Shown here: piece after piece, positions 23,941 through 34,899 of the stretch
Layout of the letters: the number at the start of each line of letters is the position of its first letter
How positions within the stretch are numbered: position 1 is the stretch's first letter
NCBI GenBank assembly: GCA_026874595.1
Contig: CM049317.1
Span: 56,759,618 to 56,823,617 of the forward strand
DNA length: 64,000 nucleotides
Direction of reading: 5' to 3'
Origin: Sipunculus nudus
Lineage: Eukaryota > Annelida > Sipuncula > Golfingiida > Sipunculidae
Notes under the pieces: generated by a model
Database searches by the model: none
Told to the model about the DNA's origin: nothing
Seen by the model: only the letters and a program-made list of their open reading frames with translations
Translations under genes and position numbers: made by a program

Positions 23941-24760
23941 ATTTATAAATAATTAATACTTTATATCATAAGTATTTCCATATATCCGGTTTTCTTTATT
24001 ATTCGCTAAGGTTTTCGTTACTTTAAAGAGACTGCAATCTCCATAATGCAATGTTTGATAATCTGTATCAATGATTATTATGTATGGCAAATAAACTTAT
24101 AATAAATATGATATGAATTACAAATACTTTAATTTTAATAATAATCAAAGTTCATATTTACAGTAGCCCAAACTTCTGTGGCATTAAAAAAAGAAGGATA
24201 TATACAGAAAGATATAAGTACACACAAGACAGAAATATATATATATGTAAGCGTCTTCTATTTGCGGTATGACTTTATCTATTCATGACATAATTACGGT
24301 TCAAACGTAGTCTCTCCTGAGACCAGTTTTTTTTTTTTGTTAATTTGCAAGATTACATGTACTTTGTGAGGACCTGAGGGCAGAAGAATCGATGTATTTG
24401 TTTAACTGTCAAACAATTCATTCTATATGTTCAGACCTGTACCCTGCTTAAGTTTTCTACATACATGCGAAACGAAGCAGGGAACCAGTCTAAACTATAA
24501 GCTGCTTTATCGATAAACTTTGGGCTTAACCGTCGGGTCATTTCTTTTCACATTTACAGATCTTCATTCCAATTTCAAGGAGAGTAAAATTAAAGTAATG
24601 ATAAAAATTGTATTTTTTTTAATTAAGGAAATCTGAGGCCGACAGTTCATAAAGAATATTAACATCAAATATGGCCTTTCTTTAAAAACATTGAAACTTT
24701 GATTAATGCCATTCGCCATTTTAGTATTTTTTATTGTATGACATATATAAATGTTTCGAA
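23941..24760. other. AT-rich non-coding stretch
   Basis: No gene recognised. A T run lies near 24328-24340. Confidence 0.5.
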
Positions 24761-24794
24761 GATATATATATATATATATAATATATATATATAT

Positions 24795-24827
<33 letters not shown>
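24761..24827. repeat. microsatellite (TA)n
   Basis: TA tract with several AATATA interruptions. Confidence 0.95.
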
Positions 24828-25127
24828 ATTAATCATGTTCACATATTGGATGACCTCAAAGAAAATTTGTGGCCTCTGATCTCAATAAATATGTACTGGT
24901 TTGCTGCAAACCGAAATTGAGATAATATTATAATTATTATATTGGTAATATTTAAATTGGATTTCATGAAAACCTATAAAACTCCTGATAGGGTAACGGA
25001 TAGGCAGAAGGAAATCCGGACGGACGGATGCTGTCCATATCTATACTATCATATGACCCCTCCATGATACGGGCGTATAAATATAATTCATAAACTACAT
25101 ATACTTGTAGTTTGTATTGATGTAGTC
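24828..25127. other. non-coding stretch
   Basis: AT-rich, with a GGACGGACGGATG patch at 25018-25030. No gene. Confidence 0.4.
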
Positions 25128-25560
25128 CGGACTCGAATCCACCTTTTAGGGACTTGGACACAGGAAATCAGGCCGGGTCCATATACAGTCCAGTAGAAGG
25201 GAAGATCTGTCACATACTATGAAGACATTTATATACGTGGACTTCTTACAGAATATTAAAGCGAAAAGAGAGCCTATACCAAGCTTAAGCTCTGCATCGA
25301 GAGCTTAATGCTATTAAACATTCAATTAAAAATCATTTGTTTAATAACTAACATAAAATATTTATGGTAATCTCAGATTTCTAAATAAGATTTCTGTTAA
25401 TAAGGAGACTTTATTGGACTCGGACTTGGACTCGGGTTCCAGATGACTTGGACTCGAAGAAGATAGACTTATACTCGAATCTCAGGGTCTCGGACTCGAG
25501 TAGACTGGACTCGGATTTGCAATCGGACTGGGATAGTGTGGACCCGACTACATCATTGAT
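25128..25560 (+). repeat. GGACTC-type dispersed repeat, copy 1
   Basis: Two degenerate arrays of GGACTCGGACTTGGACTCG words (about 25128-25195 and 25415-25540) flank an AT-rich spacer. The order of blocks matches 44155-44640: CAGGCCGGGTCC, an ACCAAGCTT block, then TTGGACTCGGACTT and GGTTCC. The arrays read as Asp-Ser-rich peptide when open, but the frame breaks and nothing supports translation. Confidence 0.7.
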
Positions 25561-26199
25561 TATTGGCGTAATAACGTCTGGATAAATACACCGATATGTT
25601 AATATGACATCGAAAAGCATTACGTGACGGTGATATTGTTCCGAGAAACAGTAAACATGAAGAATCGTGTATAGTTCTGAGTCTATCACAAAACTATATC
25701 TCGTACCTGCATGATATGATACCCCCAGGGTAAAAGAGAATGTAATCGTACTTTGAAAGTAGAATTTGTTTTAAGAATACCATACCAGTTTTAAATCAGC
25801 TCTGTTCGTACCTAAACTGCGCAGACAGCATGCATGGTTGTAAATTAGGACTTCAGTTGATACAGTTTTGTAATTCAAGACCTTTTTATGACACAGTTAC
25901 GTACCCAAGCAGAATTAAGTTTTTACTTTCCAATTAAAAAAGGTAGTCCTTGTAATGTAAAACTACTTTCAAGCGGTTCAGTGTACAATTTGCAATGCTT
26001 TATATACAGAAAGAGGAAATTAGATCAAGGACGTATAGTTTTATCATAAACAGGAAATAAACACTTCTCTTCCATTTTCGCAGTTAACAAACAACGTATG
26101 AGTTATAATAAAACCCATTGTATAGAAGTATCATATTTAACATTGGTTTCAACTTTTTCATTAAAATATAATTCTGACGTCAAATTTCATCAGTGATGC
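25561..26199. other. non-coding stretch
   Basis: AT-rich. No gene or repeat family recognised. Confidence 0.45.
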
Positions 26200-26560
26200 A
26201 GGAATTGGTCCAAAATTGGGTTTTAATGGAACAGGATTAAAATAATCCAGTTAACCCGCGGGTGTCAAAGTCAGCCGCGAAGTTCAGCTAAGTCTGCCGC
26301 AAACTGGCACGAAACAAAACGCTCCTGTAAACCCAATCCTCTACTCGCCAGAGAAAACACGTTCAAGGGAAACGACTTTTGGCAGTGTCCTGGTTCAGTT
26401 GTCTTCTGTTATTAGCGACTGTGGTTTTGTTTTAATTGGAATATCCTGAACACCGTGTTTTATGTGTTTCGCTGCACACGGATGTGCCAATCATAATTAG
26501 TAAATTAGTAAAGCACAGAAAGCGGATTTGTCGCACGCTTGGCTGAGAGCTGTTTATGTA
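26200..26560. promoter_or_regulatory. higher-complexity island with paired K50-homeodomain-type sites
   Basis: Contains GGATTA (26234-26239) and TAATCC (26243-26248) in inverted orientation three bases apart, the arrangement bound by Otx/Pitx/Bicoid-type dimers. It also has a RUNX-like TGTGGTTTT at 26420-26428. Balanced composition and no repeat. No supported coding frame. Function is inferred from motifs only. Confidence 0.3.
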
Positions 26561-26589
26561 ATATGCTTTCCCATGCAGGTACAGATAGA

Positions 26590-27035
26590 ACCCTATATAC
26601 AGTGATAGACTTATTGTTTTGTGAGAGCGTCAAATTCGCGATATTAGCGAAAGGAAATTGTCGCGAAAATAAAATCCTTCGCGCACAAGACGATCCTTTA
26701 GTATACTACACAGGTGACAAATTATACTATCGCCTCGCTTCTTAAGGGTGATATTATTTATATTGTTAGAAATTTTTATTTAATCCGTAAATCATAGGTT
26801 GGTATTTGGAAACATGAGACCTATTACATTATCTGCCTATAAAGAACAAAGACCTTCACTCGGTTGATGTTCCCAGGGTCCTTCTCAGATTGTAAAGATT
26901 TTGACAAGCATATTAAATAATTCATACAATTAAAGATATACTTTGTGTAGTTTACTGTGTGGTGAGATCGCGAAACTCGAACCCTCACGAAACACCGCAA
27001 AAGTGGAAATTACGAAATTTTAACCTCGCGAATAT
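26590..27035 (+). repeat. CGCGAAA-type dispersed element, uninterrupted copy
   Basis: Aligns with 13060-13452 plus 13882-14065. Shared blocks are TTCGCGATATTAGCGAAAGG, CTATAAAGAACAAAGACC, a TTGATGTTCCC block and GTGAGATCGCGAAA with a degenerate CGAAACACCGCAAA. Because this copy has no SINE between the blocks, it marks the empty-site structure of the 13-kb copy. Confidence 0.6.
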
Positions 27036-27400
27036 GGCCATGGAAGCACCAACAGTACCTATTGGCGATTGCCTCGTTGTACAACACTAGTTGTATATAT
27101 ATAAGCGTCAGGCACGACGGGGCTATCAAGAACAGCACGAGGTAATTGTTGAAAGAACAGGTCAACACAATGTCTAATGCATCCCACGTGTCCTTGATGA
27201 CTTTAAGAATGGAACTCATTAAAGTGCATGCATACCTCAGAAGCGGATCCAGATGATTCAAAAATGAACTTAAATAAAATCTTCCCTGGCCCCATGTCCG
27301 ACTCATCCTGCTGCCAACAAAGGATAAACAACACCACGGGCGAAAACTTAACCTCCTTGGCGTCACAGTCCGATAGTTGCATGTCACTGCCCGAACATGC

Positions 27401-27403
<3 letters not shown>
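27036..27403. other. balanced segment with open frames, possible exon remnant
   Basis: Three frames are open here. The minus-strand one (27387 down to 27010) contains, from an ATG at 27219, a stretch with GC-rich third positions and a hydrophobic segment near NYLVLFLIAPSCLTLIYI. A hAT-like terminus word, CAGAAGCGGATCCAG, lies at 27239-27253 inside the upstream part of that frame. I do not recognise the product, and no convincing acceptor precedes it. Listed as non-coding with a query. Confidence 0.3.

Positions 27404-27458
<55 letters not shown>
27404..27458. repeat. microsatellite (TA)n
   Basis: Pure TA tract. Confidence 0.97.
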
Positions 27459-27461
<3 letters not shown>

Positions 27462-27662
27462 TCTCTGGCTGCCTGCATATCAGTTCGACTGCATGTTTAA
27501 TACTCACTAGAGTATCATTTATATATTATTTTACTCGGTTGGTCGTTTGTTTCTTCTGTCTGCAACTTTACTAAAATGTCATGAACGGATTTTGTGGAAG
27601 GTAGAATAACATCCCATCTAAGATAAAATCCATTAAATTTATGAGAGAATCTGGATCAAAAG

Positions 27663-27664
<2 letters not shown>

Positions 27665-27711
<47 letters not shown>
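27665..27711. repeat. microsatellite (TA)n
   Basis: Pure TA tract, about 200 bp after the previous one. Confidence 0.97.
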
Positions 27712-27718
<7 letters not shown>

Positions 27719-27849
27719 AGAGTCTTAAATATTGCGAGATAACACGATTTATTTTTTCGGTCCCAGAACGAGACCGTCGACTTTTACTATCATATGGGGC
27801 AACCGTGCAGTGAATTCACGACCCAGTAGGCATATTTATTGTCCTGGTT

Positions 27850-28290
27850 ATTCTAATTTGATACAAGCCATACGGGGTAATGTACTGCAACGGCCATCCA
27901 TCATGTTGGTTTGATATCGTGGTAACCACTACTAAACATCCGACAATCTAACATTAGGCTATGAGGGATGAATTAATACAAAAGAATACATGTGAACTCA
28001 CAAACAAAACTGGACATCCGTCTCTACTCCGAGTCATTTCAAGTATCCAGTACAGGTTGTCTGCCGTCCAATTACCCGAGCAAACCATGCTTGTATTCAT
28101 GCGGCATAAAATTCAACAAAACTGAAGAGGGATATACCAACATGCTGAGTTAATTTTATCGCGCATGATAGGTGTTGTTAGAAAAGGTGCTAAAACAGCT
28201 AACGAATGGTCTGGTTTATGTCAAGTTCCTCGATGCAAGATATAAAGGCACTCTGATGCTGATACACTGATTTTAGACTCTCTTAAGTCA
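27850..28290 (+). repeat. unclassified repeat, copy A of a local pair
   Basis: Aligns in order with 33775-34260. Shared blocks are GCAACGGCCATCCATC, TCGTGGTAACC, an AGGCTAT...ATGAATT block, ATAGGTGTTGTTAGAAA and CAAGATATAAAGGCACTCTG. The copies are diverged and have indels. No terminal repeats or coding frame are seen, so it may be a decayed transposon or an old local duplication. Confidence 0.65.
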
Positions 28291-29082
28291 GATGGCCGAA
28301 ATGACGTTAGGAGCTACCTTGCAATATAAATTTTCGAACGGGGTGAAAGATCTCCTGTTTTCATTCACCGGTATGAACTAATTAGAGCAACCCTTTAATG
28401 GCAGACACTGCTGACCTATGATGGAGCTTTCGTGTTGCATGATGGAGATTGATAAACATTTCTCTCGGTCTAGGCTGACACAACTCCTGTGTTAACATAG
28501 CAAACTACAGCTTGATCAAGATCCTGATAATTGTATGCAAGTGGTGATCGTGAATGTTGGCGGAGGTTTGTAGTCTCTGACGGCTTTCTTTAATGATAAC
28601 CGTTCAATCCGTATTCCAAGTATCGCATACAATCCTTGGATATTTATATATTTGTCCGATATTTCTGATACTTCTTGCACTCTGCACTTCTTGTCTTCTG
28701 CACTCTTGGACTGGCAAATGTCGGTACGCAATTCTGTGCCTTCAGACCCGTGACACGACCGATTTCTGCCTTCTTGTCTCACATATATATAAGACATCCA
28801 AGTCGTTTCACGGGACAACTGCACAAGATAAATTAAAATACGTTACGTGCACGTATAGGGATTGAGCAATTGATTCCGACGCTCATAGCGCTCAACTGCT
28901 TGCGGAGGGCTGCTGACCCCCAGACAATTAAGACACTGCGTAGACTGGTCCCGTCCGAAATCGACCAACTACAGAAGACTGGAACCTTGATTCTGCATTA
29001 CGTCCAGCGACTCAGTGCCCGCGGTAAACTTCAGTTACTTTAGCTGAGTTACCATGGAAATTTCATGGTATCTGTTGGCTGG
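28291..29082. other. non-coding stretch of mixed composition
   Basis: Moderately GC-balanced. Overlapping frames at 28516-28865 on opposite strands are not recognised and have no splice context. It may continue the repeat of 27.85-28.29 kb. Confidence 0.4.
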
Positions 29083-29300
29083 GGTGGATGCGGGATTTTT
29101 AAGAAGGGGCGCACGGGGGAGGGGGGGGTCTCGGAGTTGGCACCCACTCCCTGGGTGTAGAAACTTTTTTTGAAAATTCAGGCTGTGATAGCGCAATCTT
29201 GAATTGTTTTCAAAGCGGCTCTGTATTTTGGCATTGTTTTTCTTTTTTTTTTCAGATTTTTTGGTCGAAAAAGGGGCGCCCCTCTAAAACCGCACCATGT
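29083..29300. mobile_element. possible short non-autonomous element with G/C-rich ends
   Basis: It starts GGGGTGGATGCGGGATTTTT with GGGGCGCAC, and ends with GGGGCGCCCC TCTAAAACCGCACC. The inverted GC-rich ends resemble, but do not match, the hAT-like family of 18.6 kb. No second copy was found in the window. Confidence 0.3.
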
Positions 29301-29545
29301 TTGCAATTATTCCTGGGAGAATAAGACAGGAGTGCCGTTTTGGCGTGAATTGTAGTAATTGCCGAAAGAGGTTAGGCAAACCTGCTGCATTCGCATTGGT
29401 TGTGTCAGTGCAAGCCGATATGGCTTGGTCATAAAAGTGGACGAGGTCAGCCTACGACTGGGCTTTATCGGTTCATGCTAGCCTGATCAATACTTCATAA
29501 ATGTTCATTACTGTTCAATACCGGTTAGTTGACACAAAAATTTCG

Positions 29546-29790
29546 CCGGCTTCTGTGGCTCAAGAGTAGAGCACATGTAGGACTCAAAGCCGGGAGATCG
29601 TGAGTTCGAATCTCAGCAGAACCGGTGATATTGTTCACGCGGTCGGCCCCAACCAGGGTGAGCGCTCTGCAGGCTAAATGTGAAGACCATGCCCAACGGC
29701 CGTTTTCCACTTTCAAGCGAGTGCGCCTTTCGGGGGTTTCTCGGTGGTATGACCCAGCAGTGGGGCTGATTACACACCCAGGAGACGCAC
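29546..29790 (+). mobile_element. tRNA-derived SINE, 5' part
   Basis: Starts CCGGCTTCTGTGGCTCAAGA (A box) with GTGAGTTCGAATCTCAGC (B box), then the body shared with 41828-42231 up to CACCCAGG. The 3' half is missing, and the MITE at 29808 begins a few bases later. The long minus-strand frame across this region is just the SINE head read in reverse. Confidence 0.88.
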
Positions 29791-29807
29791 ATACGAAGAG
29801 GGCATTA

Positions 29808-30177
29808 TACGCTCCTCGCTCAGAGGTTATACACTGCGGTCGTCCCTTACCTCTTTTCGTGTAACCGCTGCTTTGTAAAGCTAGGTTCTCTGGGTCCGAA
29901 CACCAGGGTGCGCACACTAACTTACCGTTGGTCTAATTCTTGTCCTTGTGCTAGAAACGGTGTTTTCACACCAACGAGAGCGGGTGTCGCGTGTTTAAAA
30001 TTTTGAGCTATATGCAAAATTGCGATACCATGCTTTTATTGGTATGATAACAATTTTTTGCTCTGTGTGCACACTGGTGATCAAAACCTGAGAACCTTAC
30101 TATACAAAGCAGCGGTTACACGAAAAGTGGTCTTGGACGACTGCGGTGTATAACCGATGCGTTAGGCCAGGGGCGTA
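29808..30177. mobile_element. 370-bp Mutator-like MITE with 9-bp target-site duplication
   Basis: Long imperfect terminal inverted repeats of about 110 bp. The left arm has TTATACACTGCGGTCGTCC and TCTTTTCGTGTAACCGCTGC; the right arm has their complements. The outermost bases are TACGCTCCTCGC on the left and TACGCCCCTGGC on the minus strand of the right end. The 9-bp word AGGGCATTA flanks it at 29799-29807 and 30178-30186. A 9-bp duplication with long inverted repeats is the signature of Mutator-like elements. It has no transposase, so it would move only in trans. A related left end occurs at 33210. Confidence 0.85.
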
Positions 30178-30186
30178 AGGGCATTA

Positions 30187-31360
30187 AGGTCCAAGAGATA
30201 TGACACCTATATGGTGTATGACTGTGCAGATTTCATCAGTGCCTGGGCCCGATAACAGCCAACCAGTTTGGTGGCTTCTGGCAATCCAAGTCTGTTCTTG
30301 AGTTGTTGCTGAGTTTGTTCTGTATCTAATCAAACTTAAAAATAAAAACATGCTCCATAGGTACAGAACTGGCAAGAGGATCGGGTATAATAAGTACAGA
30401 CAAGACTGAAATCATATCAAGATTGACACTAAGGTTATTCATTTAATTAATCGTCAAATCTCTGGTCTCCGGACAATTCATGATACAAATTAGTAGGGTA
30501 AAACAAACAATGATTATCAGTTGATCCAGACAGTTGTTCAGGCTCAACTCAAAGTTTGGTCACACAACTGTTACCCTCAAACCTGTCCTACATTATGAGT
30601 ATTGACCGGCCTTTTTACAACCCTGCCTGCTGTCGTGCATGGGAAATTAAGGACAGTCGTAAAAAAGGTCCGTCGTGATCTTAAAATTATTCTTCCCAAT
30701 CCCCATCACTTGTTCTTGGTTGATCTGATTTCGTTTTTGCGTCCGCTAGGAGGGTATGCTTTCATCTACGTTAGTGTGTGTGTGTTTGTTTTTTTTGTTC
30801 ACAACATAACTCGCGCAATATTTGACGTAATCTGATGGAATTTTCAAGGCATTTTTGGAATGGGTGAATTAAGAATTGAAAATATTTTGGTGTGATTCCG
30901 GCACATGAAACGTCATCAAGGATACGTTCATAAATGTACAGTCATTTATGCACGAATGATCCAGGCCTTAAATTGAATGCAAACATGGCGGAGGCTTGCA
31001 TTCCTTGGAATGCAGATTTCTAGTTTTGATTATTTTCCATGCAGTTAATAGATAAAGTATTCGACAAATTATATATAGGATAACTTGTAATTCTAAATGC
31101 CTATATATCTAATACATCTTAGCACGAATATGTATAGAAAATGTATTACAAATCATATGGTATAAAGCATCATACGTTTAACCTAAGCTCATACTGAGAT
31201 GTTGTCGTATAAGCTGGCCGCTTTTTTCCGTGTACTTCACGCCAATAGGTACGAAAACAGATGATTTTTTAGACACCTATTTGAGTCTTTGTATGATTTA
31301 TTTGTTTTACTCGTACATCTCTGTCTGTCAGCCTGGTTCATTTATCATGCGAGTGTCAGA
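30187..31360. other. non-coding stretch
   Basis: Mixed to AT-rich sequence. The 77-codon frame at 30602-30835 shows no domain. No repeat family recognised. Confidence 0.45.
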
Positions 31361-32060
31361 CATTGCTTGGCATCCTTAAATCAACCAATCAAACGACCAC
31401 ATGTGCACAGTTAACCCAATATCACGAAGTTTCTGAGTCAGGTTATGAGGAAAAAATGCTGACTTTTGCACGGAAAGAATCCCTGAAGAAACGTCCAACG
31501 CCAGTATCCCAGTCCAGTTTCAACAATGCCGGTTCTTGCGCGTATCAGGGAACGTTACTTCGAGATCATATAACCATGTTGATGTAAAAACCTGGTTTGA
31601 TCCAAGATCTTGTGTCCCCAGACATTGTTAGACATGAAAACAGGGATGCGTTTTCTGGTTTTACAATTGGCGGGGACATGTTTATTGACCTCTCGTGACC
31701 TCAGTGACACGATCCACCCCCGATTTCCCCCGGCGGGTTTGCGCCACATTAGGCGAACACATGTAACATATGAATCTCGTTTAAGTGATGGAGAGCCAGA
31801 GATGCTGGGAGTGACGTGTTTTGCATCACCCACATGTATCTTTATGTAATCCTACATGACAGAGGTATGTCAGAGCTGCCTAAAGACCGGCCGTTGACTT
31901 GTTTCTTCTCCTAATCGTGACCCGAGTACGGCGGATGTCCCGCTGGAGGCAGTGCAAAAATGTCATTGCTAACACGTTAAGTATTCATTCATCAGCATAC
32001 AACTGTCAACATGAGTTGTATGCTCTAAACAGCTTGTCATAATGCTCTCCTAACAATAGC
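31361..32060. promoter_or_regulatory. balanced non-repetitive island, regulatory or exon-containing
   Basis: GC-balanced DNA with no repeats. A plus-strand frame (to a stop at 31587) has protein-like composition, including SGYEEKMLTFARKESLKKRP, after a possible acceptor TGTGCACAG at 31402-31410. It lacks an upstream ATG and I do not recognise it. A second frame in another phase is open at 31610-31849. Motif-like words include ACCAATCAAA and the forkhead-type TGTTTATT (31679-31686). Regulatory DNA and a terminal exon are both possible. Confidence 0.25.
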
Positions 32061-32435
32061 ATCACTGCAAATAACTGAAATGAATTCAGACAGGACCGCA
32101 CCGGCATGCATCTTTTTTAAAGTGCACGAACTTCATGTACATGTATAAAGTGACGATAACAAATAACGCTTATAAAACACACATATATAACATATATATT
32201 ATATATATAGACAGACAAGAGGGGAAGTTATTTCAAGTTCAAGATCCTCAGTATCCAGAATGCTTATGTCATATTTGCAAACAACATCGTAAAGATAAAA
32301 TAAAGTAAAATTTTACACATTTTTAATCATTACTTTGAATGTGGAAGTAATAAAAAAACAAAAAGTATATATGCAAGCATATATGTAGATAGGGTAGAGA
32401 GATGGAATATGAATAAACAGTAAAGTCGAGTCACC
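32061..32435. other. AT-rich non-coding stretch
   Basis: Short TATA-rich patches and no gene. Confidence 0.5.
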
Positions 32436-32509
32436 CCGAATGAGAATTCGAACGCATGACCTTCCGATATCTGAGCGTCTGCTTTATCAATGAGCTACCA
32501 GAGACTCCC
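32436..32509 (-). repeat. tRNA-like sequence, second SINE family or tRNA pseudogene
   Basis: The minus strand reads GAGTCTCTGGTAGCTCATTG with ATAAAGC (A-box region), an anticodon-arm-like GCGTCTGC/CAGATATCGG zone, then GCGTTCGAATTCTC (B box). The order and spacing of the boxes are tRNA-like, but the stems are not paired well enough for a working tRNA gene. It differs from the TTCTGTGGCTCAGG family, so it represents another tRNA-derived family. Confidence 0.55.
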
Positions 32510-33209
32510 AACCCATCTGGGTATAAGCACACTTATATAGGAACATGAGACTTGACTCACAGTAGTGTCGACACAGTGTGTGTGTGTGCGCGCGTGTGTA
32601 TGTGTATGAGTGTGTGTGGCCGAAATGAACATTCGTTATAATAAAAATACAGCAATTTGGCAGAAGCATCGCCTCATAGTGCTCAACCGAAATTAACACA
32701 TACATTTCTCGCATATACCTCCTCTAAATGACTCGTGACCAAACTTAGTGAGATATTGTCCTAAATAATATGTAATTAATTATCAAACATGAGAATGCTG
32801 AAAAGGTAGCCTCCAGAACTAATGATGAAAGAACAAAAAAGAAACAATATATCAAATCCTATAAAACAGAGTGAGGTGATATGGCGTTGCATGCGTGTCA
32901 ATCTCTCTGTAGATAACATCTAAATAGCAGACATGGGAAGCAAAAATGAGAACTCCAGTTTCCGAAATATCTTCTGTCTCGTGACAAATGTACCAGTCAG
33001 TCGAACAAACTGGAATTATGAGCGATATTAGATTAAACAGACCATTTAAAGAGCAGGCGAGTGAATCTCCCGGTCGTTACAAGAATTGTGAATGGACTGG
33101 TTTTAATAACAGTAGAGGATAAACCTTTCCTTAAGACAAGAAGCTTGTGTATAACCCAAGATCAACATTTGTAGTCACATATATTAGACCGTGTATACAG
33201 AAAAAGAGT
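32510..33209. other. non-coding stretch
   Basis: A short (GT)n tract at about 32574-32617; otherwise no gene or repeat recognised. Confidence 0.5.
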
Positions 33210-33500
33210 TACGCTCCTCACACAGCGCTTATACACAGCAGTCGTCCCAGGTCTCCTCTTGTTTTTAACCGCTGCTTTTTATAGCAAGTTTCTCTGTCGG
33301 AACACCAGGGTGCGCACGGAGAAAGAAATTGTAATCAGGCCAAAGAAGACGTGTTACTGCATGATGCATTCAGCTCTAAATTGTAAAACGTGCGACACCC
33401 GCTATCAGTGGCCTGATTACACCGTAACACCCACTCTCGTTGGTCTGATTCTTGGCTCCATGCCAAGAAGTTCTTGAAAGATATTACCTGGAGTTCATTA
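33210..33500 (+). mobile_element. degenerate relative of the 29.8-kb Mutator-like MITE
   Basis: The left 110 bp matches the left arm of 29808-30177: TACGCTCCTC, TTATACACAGCAGTCGTCCC, TAACCGCTGCTTT and GGAACACCAGGGTGCGCAC. A CTCTCGTTGGTCTGATTCTTG block near 33435 matches the interior of that element. The right arm is not preserved. A possible decayed duplication, AAAGAGT, lies at 33203-33209 and 33503-33509. Confidence 0.6.
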
Positions 33501-33774
33501 ATTCGTACAAAGAGTCAGCAAGAAATAACATTACTTCTATAGAAAAGATAGGTAAATAACTGGGTTTAAGGCACGATGCACCTGAGTATAAATAAAACTC
33601 AGTACATTGACTAAATAACGCAAGACTAATCATACTACGGCTTCGAGACTTAATACGATTTTTTATCTACCTAAATTATATTTCATTTTTATGATTCAAA
33701 TAAGTAATATTTTCGCACCTTCAGTCACCTTGAGCAGTCTCGCAGCCAGCCTTTGTTGAATCACGGCACAAGCC
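33501..33774. other. non-coding stretch
   Basis: AT-rich spacer between two repeats. Nothing recognised. Confidence 0.5.
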
Positions 33775-34260
33775 ATTCGCGGGAACGCATTGCAACGGCC
33801 ATCCATCCAATTTGAGGGATGAATACCGTGGTAATCCTTACATCAGGCTATACTAGTAATGAATTGACACAAAAAAATACAAAGAAGCTCAAAAGCCAAA
33901 GTGTAAATGTATCTCGACTGTATACAACAGGTCAGTTGCTGTGCGGCGTACAAGTTGGTTGTCTTGAATGCAGCAAACCCTGCGGAAAATGCTTGTGTTC
34001 ACGGGGTCAAATATTTAACAAACATGCAGGCTGATTTAACAAGATGCTAAGTTAAAACGGAATTTTAACGCACATGGCATAGGTGTTGTTAGAAAGTATA
34101 CAAACATATCTAACGTTTGGTCTAGTTTACTGTAAGTGACCTGTAGGTCATGAGGCGTTTTAAAAAATGACGAAAATATTTGCATCCCCATCGAGCCTTG
34201 TAGTGCTGCCCTTCATACAAGATGTAAAGGCACTCTGACGCTGGCTCTTTATTGTCTGAG
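33775..34260 (+). repeat. unclassified repeat, copy B of a local pair
   Basis: Counterpart of 27850-28290, with the same blocks in the same order: GCAACGGCCATCCATCC, CCGTGGTAATCC, AATGAATTGACAC, ATAGGTGTTGTTAGAAAG and CAAGATGTAAAGGCACTCTG. It has an extra segment around 34140-34200 compared with copy A. Confidence 0.65.
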
Positions 34261-34899
34261 GACCGAAATTGCACTACTCCAGTTAGGGACAGATAATCTA
34301 GCTGGTGAGCTAATATACAATGCAAAAGGTAACATTCGTGCTGCAAAAAAATTAGGTCAAGGTAACACGTTTACATGTCTTCAGGGGAATACAAGGACCT
34401 TCGGTTAAAGACTGATGAGACAAAAACGAGACAAAAGCGTTTTTGTGGTGATTGGAAGAATGTTGTATTTGCTGATAATTTTAGTTAATTATAGAAAAGG
34501 CTACCGGAGTTCGGACATAGAAAGAAGACCTGGATATTTAACAAGTTTCAGTTCTGTATAGGTTAAATACATGTCACGTTAGTGGATGGGATGGCAGACA
34601 GAGGGTAAAAGCGCAAGCTTAGCGGGTTCACCTGGACTCAGACAATTTTTCCGATAAAGTGCCCTTTGCGTGCCTTAAAGAAAGTATACAAGGCCGGTAT
34701 GGAAAAAAATAACTTTATAACGGTCAACTTTGAAAGAGGTCAGTTCAGTTCAGATACGTTTGTCGCCAGAGGGAATTGAATCAACCCGCATTACCAGAGC
34801 CCCTAATTCAGTTGGGCTAATTTGTAATACCATTCAAAACGTCAGTTCGATTCACACAACCCTGATCATTCAGTGAAGAAATGATGAATGGCTCTAAAT
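34261..34899. other. non-coding stretch
   Basis: Mixed composition. No gene recognised. Confidence 0.45.

Noticed and set aside
29525-29917. 130-codon minus-strand frame
   Set aside because: Antisense reading of the SINE head and the MITE arm. The Ile-Arg-Thr-His-Asp-Leu-Pro stretch is the usual reverse reading of a tRNA-like B-box region.
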